From: Gammaproteobacteria bacterium
GTDB taxonomy: Bacteria; Pseudomonadota; Gammaproteobacteria; Ga0077536
Length of the DNA: 64,000 bases
NCBI GenBank assembly: GCA_020849475.1
Contig: JADLGE010000033.1
Span: forward strand, 42,571-106,570
Reading direction: 5' to 3'
Notes under the pieces: generated by a model
Database searches by the model: none
Seen by the model: the letters and a program-made list of their open reading frames with translations, nothing else
Told to the model about the DNA's origin: nothing
Made by a program: the position numbers and the translations under genes
Shown here: positions 25,012 through 33,629 of the stretch, in pieces
How the letters are laid out: each line of letters starts with the position of its first letter
Numbering within the stretch: position 1 is the stretch's first letter

Positions 25012-26817
25012 TCAAGCCGCGCTGCGCATCTTGGCGCGCAGTTTGTTGGTCGCCGCTTCGTCGAGCGTCAAGGTCTTGGCATCGACCACCACGCCGTAGT
25101 GCTGACGTGCGGCTTCGACGGAAATGTATTCGTCGAGCACATCGTCCACCACGCTCGCGACACTGCGATCGAGCGCATTGCCCCAACCGCCACCGCCGGT
25201 CGATTCGAACATGAAAGTCTCGCCGTAGCGGAACGGCACGCTCGCCAGCAGCGGGCTCTTCCAGCCGCCCTTGCCATCGAGACCGCCGATCACTTCGCGC
25301 GAACCGTCGGTGTGAATCTTGATTTGACGCTGCACGTCGGAACGCCCGCCGCCATTCACACCGGGGCTGCCTTCAAGGGTGCGCGCCGACTCCATCGACA
25401 GTTCGCCGTCGGCGAGATATCGAACTTTGAACACTGCACCGAGACCGCCGCGGAAACGCCCGGGACCACCACTATCAGTGCGCAGTTCAAACGCTTCATA
25501 GGCTATCGGGAACAACAGTTCGGCTGTTTCCGCCGGCATGTTCATGCAGTTGCCAAGCGCGTCCTCGGTGACGTTCATGCCGTCGCCGAAAGGCGTGCCA
25601 CCCCAGCCGCCTGCCGGCAGATCGGAGAACACGTTGCTCGAACCATCGGGCGCCACCACCGATGACACGAACCAGTTGCATTCCGCGTTGGTCGAGCCGG
25701 TGACCTTCTCTGGGCAGGCCTTGGCCAGCGCCTGCCAGATGGCGCTCGTGATCTTCGACGAAGTGAGCGTGGTGCAGCCGATGGTCGGCGCCGGCCACTT
25801 GGCATTCAGCCAGCAGTCTTCCGGCAGCTTGATGGTGATCGGGTTGAACATGCCCTGGTTCTGTGGCGCATGGGGCGCGAGGAAGAACTGCAGGGAATAA
25901 AGCGTGGCCGAGGCGGTGTTCGCATAGGGCGAATTGATCGCGCCCTTGACCACGCCCGGCGTGCCGCTGAAGTCGACGATGATGTCGGTGCCCTTGATGA
26001 TGAGCTTGACCTTGATCGGAATCGGCTTGTCGGAATGGCCATCGGTGTCGGCGTATTCCTCCGCCTCGTATTCACCGTCGGGCATTTCGGCGATGGACTT
26101 GCGCACTATCCTCTCGGTGTACTCCTGCAGCTGCTTCATGGCGGCCTTCAAGGTAGCCATGCCGTATTTCTCGGCCGCACGTTCCATTTCCTGGGTGGCG
26201 GCCTTGAGCGCGCCGACGTGGGCCTGGGTGTCGCCCTTCACGTAGAACGGCGTGCGCGTGTTGTTCAGGATGATGGCCAGGAGGTCTTCGCGCACCTTGC
26301 CCGCGTCGAACAGTTTCAAGGGCGGCAGGCGCAGACCTTCGCCGGCGATATGCGTGCCGCCAAACGCCTGGCCACCGGCCGCACCACCGCCGAGATCCAT
26401 CCAGTGACCGCGGCTGACCGCGAACGCGATGATGTCGCCGTCGAAGAAGATCGGCGACAGGAAGGTGATGTCATTGATGTGCGTGCCGCCCTTGTAGGGA
26501 TCGTTCAGCACGTAGACGTCGCCCGGCTGCATGGTGTCGAGCGGATACTGCTCAATGATCGCCTCGGCACTGAATTTCATCGCCGCCAGATGTATCGGGC
26601 AGTTCGCTGCCTGCGACAGGAGCTTGCACTCGTAGTCGTAGATGGCATTCGAGAAATCGACCATGTCGGCGAGAATGGGCGAGAACGAGGCGCGCTTCAG
26701 CACCGTCGACATGCGCTCACTGGCGTACTCGAAAATGCTGCGCAGGACTTCAAAGGTCACCGGGTCGACCTTGGTCTGCGCGATGACAGCGGTATCAACT
26801 TTTACTTTCTTATCCAT
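25012..26817 (-). CDS. Hydantoinase B/oxoprolinase family protein
   Basis: The 601-residue B subunit has DPVTFEVLRSIFEYASERM at 18-36, VLNDPYKGGTHINDITFLSP near 105-125, the RTDSGGPGRFRGGLG stretch and the late STGGGGWGNALDR motif, all typical. It lacks the cysteine-rich gamma-like extension of the first B subunit, so it belongs to a more standard hydantoinase/oxoprolinase pair. It follows the A subunit by 31 bases on the same message. It likely opens a cyclic amide (hydantoin, 5-oxoproline) with ATP, or acts as an ATP-dependent carboxylase. Its divergent neighbours are a nitrile hydratase and amidase, which suggests a shared nitrogen-compound pathway. Confidence 0.9.
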   Translation of the reverse strand: MDKKVKVDTAVIAQTKVDPVTFEVLRSIFEYASERMSTVLKRASFSPILADMVDFSNAIYDYECKLLSQAANCPIHLAAMKFSAEAIIEQYPLDTMQPGDVYVLNDPYKGGTHINDITFLSPIFFDGDIIAFAVSRGHWMDLGGGAAGGQAFGGTHIAGEGLRLPPLKLFDAGKVREDLLAIILNNTRTPFYVKGDTQAHVGALKAATQEMERAAEKYGMATLKAAMKQLQEYTERIVRKSIAEMPDGEYEAEEYADTDGHSDKPIPIKVKLIIKGTDIIVDFSGTPGVVKGAINSPYANTASATLYSLQFFLAPHAPQNQGMFNPITIKLPEDCWLNAKWPAPTIGCTTLTSSKITSAIWQALAKACPEKVTGSTNAECNWFVSSVVAPDGSSNVFSDLPAGGWGGTPFGDGMNVTEDALGNCMNMPAETAELLFPIAYEAFELRTDSGGPGRFRGGLGAVFKVRYLADGELSMESARTLEGSPGVNGGGRSDVQRQIKIHTDGSREVIGGLDGKGGWKSPLLASVPFRYGETFMFESTGGGGWGNALDRSVASVVDDVLDEYISVEAARQHYGVVVDAKTLTLDEAATNKLRAKMRSAA

Positions 26818-26848
26818 CGAAGACTCCTTCAGTCGCTATGGCGACTGT

Positions 26849-28870
26849 TCAGGACAGTGAGATCATCATGTTGCCGTAGGCGTCGATGGTGCCGGAGGCA
26901 TTCGGCGGCAGCACGGCGCACGCGTGTTCGAATTCAACGATGCAGGGGCCTTGAACGCTGGCGCCCTCGGCCAAGGCGTGGCCGTCGTAGATGTTACTCT
27001 CGTGCCAGGCGCGGTCAAAATAGACCTGGCGGCGGCCCTTGATGGGCTCACGTCCGGCGGCTTCAGGCTTCTTCACCGGCGGCCGCGCGGTCTTGCCGAC
27101 CACCGTCACACCGAGAGCCACGATGGCCGGCGCGAAGTCGTCGGAACTGACGCCGAATTCCATCTCGTGGCACTTGTGGAACGCAGTGGCGATGGCCGGC
27201 AGATCGGCCTTGGTCAGCGTGCCCGACGGGATCGGCGTCTCCACTTCATAGCTCTGACCGACGTAGCGCATCTGCGCCGAGCGCGTCAGCACGATGTCGG
27301 CGGCCTTCAGGCCGTCGGCCTCGAGCAGCGCCAGGGCGTCTTTTTCGAGCTGCGCGTACATGCGGTTGATGGTCGCGACATCGGCATCGGCCACCGGCGA
27401 GAAATAGAAGGCCTCCAGGTCGTGACGCAGATCCATGGCCGTCGCGCCAAACGCCGAAGCGACACCGGCCTCGGCCGGCACGATGATGCGCGGGATATTC
27501 ATGGAATCGGCGACGAAGCACGCGTGCATGGCGCCGGCGCCGCCGAAGCTCGCGAGAATGAAGTCGCGCGGGTCGCGACCGCGCGCGACGATGACCTTCT
27601 TGACCGCCTGCGCCATGTTCTCGCAGCCGATGCGAATCATGCCGTCGGCGGTCTCGATGGCCGACAGGCCAAACTCTTCGGCGAGGCGCTCCATGGCGGC
27701 CTCGGCGCCAGCCTTGTCGAGCTGCATCTTGCCGCCGAGGGTCGGCTCGATGCGGCCGAGCAGTAAATTCGCATCGGTGATGGTCGGCAGCTTGCCGCCG
27801 CGGCCGTAGCACACCGGGCCCGGCTCGGAGCCGGCGCTGTGCGGACCGACGCGCAGCGAACCGCCCTCGTCCACCCAGCCGATGGAGCCACCGCCGGCGC
27901 CGACGCTGTGGATGTCGAGCATCGGCACGATGACCGGAATCTCCCACTCGATTTCATGGTCGCGGGTGACGAGTCCCTTGCCGTTCTCGACGATGGAGAC
28001 GTCGAAACTGGTGCCGCCGACATCGGTGTGGATGATGTTGGGACAATCGCCCTTCATTTCGGACAGATAGGCCGCGTAGGCCACACCGCCGGCCGGGCCG
28101 GATTCGATCAGCTCTTCAGGATGCTGCTTGGCATAGTCGACGCCGGTGATGCCGCCGCTCGATTTCAGGATCATCAAACGGCCATTGAAGCCGGCGTCCT
28201 TCAAACTCGCCTCGAGACGATTGAAGTAACGCTCCATGACCGGAATCGTCGCGGCGCGGATGGCGGTGGTGGCGAAGCGGCCATGTTCGCGGAACACCGG
28301 CCGTGTATCGGCCGAGGTCACGCAATAGATGCCGGGATTGACCTCCAGCACGATGTCGCGCATCTGGTTCTCGTGCGCGGCATTAACATAGGAATTGATG
28401 AAGGCGATGGCCACCGACTTGATGTTGGCGGCCTTGATCTTCTCGGCGATGGCCAGCGCCTTGGCGCGATCCAGCGGCCGCACGGGCTTGCCCTTGGCGT
28501 CCATGCGCTCGTCGATGCTGTAGCGGAAGCGACGCTTGATGATGGGCTTGGGCTTCTGCTGGTAAGGGTCGTACAGCGCTTCGCGATGCTGACGACCTAT
28601 TTCGATGGTGTCGCGAAAGCCGTCGGTGGTGATCATCGCGGCTTCAGGGTAGTCGCGGGTGATGAGGGCATTGGTGGCGGTGGTGGTGCCGTGCATGAGA
28701 TGCGAGATGCCGGACGGCTCGATGCCCGCTTCGCGAATCGCGTTCAACACACCGACCGCGCGGTCGTGCTTGGTGGTGAGGACCTTGGAGGTCAACTGGC
28801 GCGTACCGCCTTCCTCCCATGCAAACAGATCCGTGAACGTTCCACCGACATCAATACCAACACGCCACAT
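26849..28870 (-). CDS. Hydantoinase A/oxoprolinase family protein
   Basis: The 673-residue ATP-binding partner starts MWRVGIDVGGTFTD (phosphate motif at 5-14) and has HGTTTATNALI near 60, HTDVGGTSFDVS near 290 and the GAGGGSIGWVD stretch. The length fits the family (670-700). It is transcribed first, with the B subunit next. The 240 bases upstream are shared with the amidase gene. The two A subunits of the window are distant paralogs (different motif details and lengths), so this is not a recent duplication. Confidence 0.92.
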   Translation of the reverse strand: MWRVGIDVGGTFTDLFAWEEGGTRQLTSKVLTTKHDRAVGVLNAIREAGIEPSGISHLMHGTTTATNALITRDYPEAAMITTDGFRDTIEIGRQHREALYDPYQQKPKPIIKRRFRYSIDERMDAKGKPVRPLDRAKALAIAEKIKAANIKSVAIAFINSYVNAAHENQMRDIVLEVNPGIYCVTSADTRPVFREHGRFATTAIRAATIPVMERYFNRLEASLKDAGFNGRLMILKSSGGITGVDYAKQHPEELIESGPAGGVAYAAYLSEMKGDCPNIIHTDVGGTSFDVSIVENGKGLVTRDHEIEWEIPVIVPMLDIHSVGAGGGSIGWVDEGGSLRVGPHSAGSEPGPVCYGRGGKLPTITDANLLLGRIEPTLGGKMQLDKAGAEAAMERLAEEFGLSAIETADGMIRIGCENMAQAVKKVIVARGRDPRDFILASFGGAGAMHACFVADSMNIPRIIVPAEAGVASAFGATAMDLRHDLEAFYFSPVADADVATINRMYAQLEKDALALLEADGLKAADIVLTRSAQMRYVGQSYEVETPIPSGTLTKADLPAIATAFHKCHEMEFGVSSDDFAPAIVALGVTVVGKTARPPVKKPEAAGREPIKGRRQVYFDRAWHESNIYDGHALAEGASVQGPCIVEFEHACAVLPPNASGTIDAYGNMMISLS

Positions 28871-29023
28871 GAGACAGCACCCTCCACCGGTCAGTGCACC
28901 GGCTCCACGTTATCGAAAAAATCACGCGCGCTGACGTGCGCGTCGCGGTCCATCATAGCGGGATTGCCGCGCCACGCCACGCCACCTGAAAGTGAGCGGC
29001 AAGAGCACCCGGCGGCGCGCCTA

Positions 29024-29045
29024 AAACCGTGATTCCCCACGGTTT
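29024..29045. promoter_or_regulatory. Inverted repeat overlapping the amidase promoter region
   Basis: AAACCGTG-ATTCCC-CACGGTTT is a perfect 8-base inverted repeat with a 6-base spacer, in the divergent region between the hydantoinase A gene and the nitrile operon. Its right end overlaps the candidate -35 hexamer by two bases, so it could be an operator for control of nitrile degradation. Only the symmetry is seen directly. Confidence 0.45.
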
Positions 29046-29071
29046 GCCGATCAATCTTAAAAGTGTACATT
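29044..29071 (+). promoter_or_regulatory. Sigma70-like promoter candidate for the nitrile operon
   Basis: TTGCCG at 29044-29049 and TACATT at 29066-29071 are separated by 16 bases, about 40 bases before the ATG used for the amidase. The hexamers match consensus moderately. Confidence is limited by the lack of any other promoter to compare with. Confidence 0.35.
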
Positions 29072-29111
29072 GACGCCAGCCACGGCATGCACAGGGGATG
29101 GTCCGACGCTC

Positions 29112-30626
29112 ATGAAAATCAAAACGCCAACGCTGGACGAAATCGCGCTGATTGCAGACCGCTACGGACTGACGCTGTCGGACGACGACTTGCTGTCCTT
29201 TCAGGGTCTCATGGGTGGCTCGCTGGCCTCCTACGAGCGCATCGACGACATGGTCGAACCCAAGCCGCCCGTGATGTATCCGCGCGCGGGCGCGTGGCGC
29301 CCCGAGCCGGCCGACAACCCGCTCAACGCCTGGTACTACCGCTGCGCCATCAAGGGCGCCAAGAGCGGCAAGTTGAAAGGGCGCACCGTCGCCATCAAGG
29401 ACAACATCTGCGTGGCCGGCGTGCCGATGATGAACGGCACAGCGGTGCTGGAAGGCTATGTGCCCGATGTCGACGCCACGCTGGTTACCCGCATTCTCGA
29501 TGCCGGTGGCGAAATCGCCGGCAAGTCGGTGTGCGAGAGCCTGTGCTTTTCCGGCGGCAGCCATACCTGCGACACGCCGCCGGTACGCAACCCGCACAAC
29601 CCGGCCCACAGCACCGGCGGCTCCTCCAGCGGCAGTGCGGCCCTGGTTGCGAGCGGCGCGGTCGACATGGCCATCGGCGGCGACCAGGGTGGCTCCATCC
29701 GCATGCCGGCGGCATGGTGCGGCATCTACGGCCTGAAACCCACCCATGGCCTGGTGCCCTATACCGGTGCATTCCCGATTGAATTGACGCTCGACCATCT
29801 CGGCCCGATGACGCGCAACGTCAGCGATTGCGCGAACCTGCTCGAAGTCATCGCCGGCGACGACGGCATGGACCCGCGCCAGCGCAATGTGCGCGTCGAC
29901 CGCTACAGCCGCGCGCTGACCGGCGATGTGACGGACTTGCGCATCGGCGTGGTGAAAGAAGGGTTCGGCTGGCCGGGCTCCGAGTCCGACAGCGACAACG
30001 CCGTGCGCGAATCGGCGCAGTTGTTCAAACAGCTCGGCGCGGTGGTCGACGAAATTTCCATTCCCATGCATCTCGATGGCCTGCACATCTGGAACGGCAT
30101 TGCCATCGAAGGCGCCTCCGCCCTCATGGTCAAGGGCAACAGCATGGGCACCAACTGGAAGGGCTATTACAACGTCGGCCTGCTCGACAGCTTCGCGCGC
30201 GGCCGCTTGACGCGCGCCAACGACCTCTCGGAAACCACCAAGGTGGTGATGCTGCTCGGCCAGTACATGGAAGACAACTATCATGGCCGCTACTACGCCA
30301 AGGCGCAGAATCTCGGCTGGAAGCTGCGCGAAGCCTACGACGCACTGCTGCGCGACTACGACCTGCTGCTCATGCCGACCATGCCGATGAAGGCGACGCC
30401 GATTCCGGACAAGCACTGCTCGCGCGAGGAATACGTTACGCGCGCGTTGGAGATGCTCAACAATACCGCGCCCTTCGACGTCACCGGCCATCCGGCCATG
30501 AGCGTGCCCTGCGCGATGTCCAACGGTCTGCCCGTCGGCATGATGCTCATCGGTCGCCACTTCGACGAAAGCACCATCCTGCGCGCGGCCCACGCCTTCG
30601 AATCCACCGGCTGCTACACGATTTAA
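29112..30626 (+). CDS. Amidase signature family protein
   Basis: The enzyme hydrolyses an amide to acid and ammonia in the cytoplasm. The Ser-Ser-Lys triad is visible: Lys in [11 protein letters not shown], then [16 protein letters not shown] and the nucleophile Ser in [19 protein letters not shown] at 29112 gives 504 residues; another ATG at 29070 would add 14 poorly conserved residues. It is followed by nitrile hydratase alpha after 20 bases, which is the classical nitrile to amide to acid order. Amidases of this type linked to nitrile hydratases often prefer aromatic or branched amides, but the substrate is not readable here. Confidence 0.93.
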   Translation: MKIKTPTLDEIALIADRYGLTLSDDDLLSFQGLMGGSLASYERIDDMVEPKPPVMYPRAGAWRPEPADNPLNAWYYRCAIKGAKSGKLKGRTVAIKDNICVAGVPMMNGTAVLEGYVPDVDATLVTRILDAGGEIAGKSVCESLCFSGGSHTCDTPPVRNPHNPAHSTGGSSSGSAALVASGAVDMAIGGDQGGSIRMPAAWCGIYGLKPTHGLVPYTGAFPIELTLDHLGPMTRNVSDCANLLEVIAGDDGMDPRQRNVRVDRYSRALTGDVTDLRIGVVKEGFGWPGSESDSDNAVRESAQLFKQLGAVVDEISIPMHLDGLHIWNGIAIEGASALMVKGNSMGTNWKGYYNVGLLDSFARGRLTRANDLSETTKVVMLLGQYMEDNYHGRYYAKAQNLGWKLREAYDALLRDYDLLLMPTMPMKATPIPDKHCSREEYVTRALEMLNNTAPFDVTGHPAMSVPCAMSNGLPVGMMLIGRHFDESTILRAAHAFESTGCYTI

Positions 30627-30646
30627 TTCACTTCCAAGGAACAGGC

Positions 30647-31300
30647 ATGAGCGACCATCATCGCCACGACGACGACCACGATCACGCAGGTGATCACCAT
30701 CATCCGCACGGCAACCGGCCGCTGACCGACCCGGAGCTGCGCGTCAAAGCGCTGGAGCAGGTGCTGGCCGAGAAGGGTCTCATCGATCCGATAGCGGTCG
30801 ATGAACTCATCGACACCTATGAAACCAAGGTCGGCCCGCACAACGGCGCACGCGTGGTGGCCAAGGCCTGGACCGATCGCGATTACAAGCAACGCCTGCT
30901 CAGCAACGGCACCGCCGCCATCGCCGAACTCGGCTACTCCGGCATCCAGGGCGAGGACATGGTGGTGGTCGAGAACACCGACACCGTGCACAACGTGCTG
31001 GTGTGCACGCTGTGCTCCTGCTATCCGTGGCCGACCCTCGGTCTGCCGCCGGCCTGGTACAAGGCCGCGCCCTATCGCTCGCGCGTGATCAGCGACCCGC
31101 GTGGCGTGCTGAAGGAATTCGGCGTCAAGCTCGATGAGGACGTCGAAGTGCGGGTGTGGGACAGCACCGCGGAACTGCGCTACATGGTGCTGCCGCAGCG
31201 TCCGGCCGGCACCGAGCGCATGAGCGAAGAAGAACTGGCGGCACTGGTGACGCGCGACTCCATGATCGGCGTCGCCAAGCTCGCGCCGCCCAAGCGTTGA
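30647..31300 (+). CDS. nthA: Nitrile hydratase alpha subunit, cobalt type
   Basis: The enzyme hydrates nitriles to amides. The metal-binding motif is VCTLCSC (residues 121-127 region); Thr at the third position marks the non-corrin cobalt class, while iron enzymes have Ser. The two outer cysteines after Leu and Ser are the ones oxidised to sulfinic and sulfenic acid. The start ATG at 30647 gives 217 residues; the reading frame is open further upstream, but this belongs to the amidase region. The first 22 residues are extremely rich in His and Asp (nine His), like a metal-storage leader, and may help cobalt loading. The beta subunit follows after 10 bases. Confidence 0.96.
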   Translation: MSDHHRHDDDHDHAGDHHHPHGNRPLTDPELRVKALEQVLAEKGLIDPIAVDELIDTYETKVGPHNGARVVAKAWTDRDYKQRLLSNGTAAIAELGYSGIQGEDMVVVENTDTVHNVLVCTLCSCYPWPTLGLPPAWYKAAPYRSRVISDPRGVLKEFGVKLDEDVEVRVWDSTAELRYMVLPQRPAGTERMSEEELAALVTRDSMIGVAKLAPPKR

Positions 31301-31310
31301 GGCCAAAGCC

Positions 31311-31970
31311 ATGAACGGCATACACGATCTCGGCGGCATGCACGGCTTCGGGCCGGTCAATCCCGAAAAGGACGAGCCGGTCTTTCATCACGACTGGGAA
31401 GCACGGGTTTTCGGCCTGTTCGCACCGCTGTCGGCAACCGGCGCCTTCAACGTCGATGAATTCCGCCACGCCATCGAACGCATGGGCGCCGCCAACTACC
31501 TGCAGACGTCCTACTACGAGCACTGGCTGCACGCCTTCGAAACGGTGGCGATGGAGAAAGGCATCCTGACCGCCGAAGAATTGCGCACCGGCCACGCCAT
31601 CGGCGAATCGCCGAAAGCCACGCCGGCCCTCGCGCCGGAAGCGGTGCCGAAGATCGTGTTGATGGGTTCCAGCGCACGCGTCGACATGGATGTGAAGCCG
31701 AAATTCAAGGAAGGCGACATGGTGGTGGTGAAGAACATGAACCCCATCGGCCACACGCGCCTGCCCCGCTACTGCCGCGACAAGCTTGGCTGCATCGACA
31801 GAGACCACGGCGTGTTCCTGTTTCCCGACACCCATGCGCACGGCAAGGGCGAGAAACCCCAGCATTGCTACAGCGTGTATTTCAGCGCGCAGGAACTGTG
31901 GGGCCCGAAAGCCTCGCGCAATGATTCGGTCTACGTCGACCTGTTCGACGATTACCTCATGCCGGCATGA
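31311..31970 (+). CDS. nthB: Nitrile hydratase beta subunit
   Basis: The 219-residue structural partner of the alpha subunit starts with MNGIHDLGGMHGFGPV, the family hallmark. The C-terminal half has the SH3-like barrel segment (FKEGDMVVVKNMNPIGHTRLPRY) and ends YVDLFDDYLMPA. The stop overlaps the start of the accessory gene in an ATGA. It is complete and normal in length. Confidence 0.96.
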   Translation: MNGIHDLGGMHGFGPVNPEKDEPVFHHDWEARVFGLFAPLSATGAFNVDEFRHAIERMGAANYLQTSYYEHWLHAFETVAMEKGILTAEELRTGHAIGESPKATPALAPEAVPKIVLMGSSARVDMDVKPKFKEGDMVVVKNMNPIGHTRLPRYCRDKLGCIDRDHGVFLFPDTHAHGKGEKPQHCYSVYFSAQELWGPKASRNDSVYVDLFDDYLMPA

Positions 31971-32332
31971 GCGGCGCGGCAGGCGTCCCGCCGGTACGGG
32001 ACATTCCCCTGGTGCCGACCAATGCGGACCAGGAAATCGTCTTCAACTTTCCCTGGGAAGCAAAAGCCTTCGCGCTGGTCGTGCATCTGTTCCAGCAAGG
32101 TCACTACACCTGGGCCGAGTGGACCGAGCAACTAAGCGACGAGATCAAGGCGGCCGGCGCCGAAGACGACGGCAGCAAGTATTACCTCTTGTGGCTGTCG
32201 GCCGCCGAAAAGCTGGTGGCCAAGAAAGCGCTGGCCGGCGCCGGTGAAATTCGCGGCCGCAAGGTGGCGCTGGAAATGGCGCAGGGCGGCCCGGTCGAGC
32301 ACGGCAAGGGCGAGAAGAAAAAGAAAAAATAG
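31967..32332 (+). CDS. Nitrile hydratase accessory (activator) protein
   Basis: The 121-residue protein resembles the beta-subunit-like activators that insert cobalt into the alpha subunit by subunit exchange. The diagnostic stretch is FNFPWEAKAFALVVHLFQQGHYTWAEW. The tail is lysine-rich (KGEKKKKK), similar to the charged flexible tails of cobalt chaperones. It is translationally coupled to the beta gene. A family A repeat begins at the very next base after the stop. Confidence 0.92.
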   Translation: MSGAAGVPPVRDIPLVPTNADQEIVFNFPWEAKAFALVVHLFQQGHYTWAEWTEQLSDEIKAAGAEDDGSKYYLLWLSAAEKLVAKKALAGAGEIRGRKVALEMAQGGPVEHGKGEKKKKK

Positions 32333-32481
32333 ATGCGAATTCATTCGCGCATTCGAATGTCAGACTGAAGTCTGACCCACAACAGACCAGAGCCGTTCTT
32401 CTGTGCGTCAGCCTTCAGTCTGACATTCAAGGCCAGCTTGATACGCAACGATCTGGTTTCAATGTGCGAGTTAAATCGCAC
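32333..32481. repeat. Composite repeat element A-B-B'-A
   Basis: Family A copies lie at 32333-32352 (variant) and 32464-32481 (GTGCGA-GTTAAA-TCGCAC). Inside them are a family B copy at 32359-32376 and an inverted, slightly changed B copy at 32407-32424. The spacing is 6, 30 and 39 bases. The same order and two nearly equal spacings recur at 54370-54565. The block fills the gap between the nitrile operon and the next gene. Confidence 0.7.
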
Positions 32482-32495
32482 GAGGCGCGGAGTGA

Positions 32496-32981
32496 ATGAC
32501 TGACAACATCCTCATCGAAACCGTCGACGCACTTGATCAAGGCGCGGTGCCGGACTGGATCGGCGAGCATGTGCGCCGCTACCAGCAAAGCGGCGGACGC
32601 GAAGGTCATCTGTGGGATTCCAGCGCCGTCGGCGGCCAGGGCCTCGTACCGTGCCTGTTGCTGAAGACCGTCGGGCGCAAGTCCGGCAAAGGCTACATCC
32701 ACCCCCTGCTGTACGGCGTCGATGGCGAAGGCTATGTGATTGTCGGCTCCAAGGGCGGCTCGGACACCCATCCGCAGTGGTATCACAATCTCGTCGCCAC
32801 GCCAGAGGTCGAAGTCCAGGTCGGCCCTGACATCTTCAAGGCCCGCGCGCTGCTCGCCGAGGGCGCTGAACACCAGCGCCTGTGGCAACTCATGACCACC
32901 CACTACCCGGCCTATCGCGACTATCAGGCACGCACCTCGCGGGTCATCCCACTGTTTCGTCTCGAACGCCTGCCGGGCTGA
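32496..32981 (+). CDS. Nitroreductase/deazaflavin-dependent (DDN-type) family protein
   Basis: The 161-residue split-barrel protein shows LKTVGRKSGKGYIHPL and the cofactor motif SKGGSDTHPQWYHNL, both typical of F420-dependent DDN-type reductases. Family members in Actinobacteria use F420H2; in a Proteobacterium the cofactor may be F420 or another flavin. The ATG at 32496 has no strong ribosome site. It is followed after 27 bases by a HAD hydrolase gene, probably in one unit. The substrate is unknown. Confidence 0.85.
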   Translation: MTDNILIETVDALDQGAVPDWIGEHVRRYQQSGGREGHLWDSSAVGGQGLVPCLLLKTVGRKSGKGYIHPLLYGVDGEGYVIVGSKGGSDTHPQWYHNLVATPEVEVQVGPDIFKARALLAEGAEHQRLWQLMTTHYPAYRDYQARTSRVIPLFRLERLPG

Positions 32982-33008
32982 GCGCCGCACACGACTGAGC
33001 ACTGACCG

Positions 33009-33605
33009 ATGCCGTCGCGCCCCGCCCTGCTGTTGTTCGATCTTGGCGGCGTGCTGCTGGAGAGCACCGGCCATGAGCGATTGTGCCAGCTGGCCGGCGT
33101 CGACATGCCGGTCGATGAATACCGTGAGCGCTGGTTGCGCTCACCGGCGGTGTGTCGCTTCGAGTCAGGCGGTTCCACGCCCGACGAATTCGCCGCGCAG
33201 TTCATCGACGAATGGCAGCTGTCGCTGACGCGCAGCGCTTTTCTTCACGAGTTCACCCACTGGCCGCGCGATATGCATGCCGGTGTGCGCACGCGCCTCG
33301 CCGGTCTGCGCGCGCATTGCCGCACCGCCTGCCTCAGCAATTCCAATGAATTGCACTGGCAGCGCTTCGGGCGCTTTGCAGGGCTGTTCGACGTGGCGCT
33401 GTCATCCCATGAGCTCGGCGTTCTGAAACCGGAACCAGCGGCCTTCACGCGCGCACTGGAGATTCTCGACGTGTCACCGGGCGACGTGATGTTCTTCGAC
33501 GACTCGCGCTCCAATATCGATAGCGCGGCGCGTCTTGGCCTGCGCGCATTTCACGTCGAAGGTTTCGGCGCGCTGGAACGCCTGCTCGCCGCCCACGGCC
33601 TGTAA
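33009..33605 (+). CDS. HAD-superfamily hydrolase (YihX-like)
   Basis: The 198-residue protein has motif I FDLGGVLL with the nucleophilic Asp, motif II around CLSNSNE, motif III Lys in LKPEPAAF and motif IV FFDDSRSNID. The usual second Asp of motif I is replaced by Gly, as in the YihX/epoxide-hydrolase-linked branch. It is likely a small-molecule phosphatase. It converges with the first serralysin-like gene, 24 bases away. Confidence 0.9.
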   Translation: MPSRPALLLFDLGGVLLESTGHERLCQLAGVDMPVDEYRERWLRSPAVCRFESGGSTPDEFAAQFIDEWQLSLTRSAFLHEFTHWPRDMHAGVRTRLAGLRAHCRTACLSNSNELHWQRFGRFAGLFDVALSSHELGVLKPEPAAFTRALEILDVSPGDVMFFDDSRSNIDSAARLGLRAFHVEGFGALERLLAAHGL

Positions 33606-33629
33606 ACGGCCACTCCCGGTGGGGCGGCG

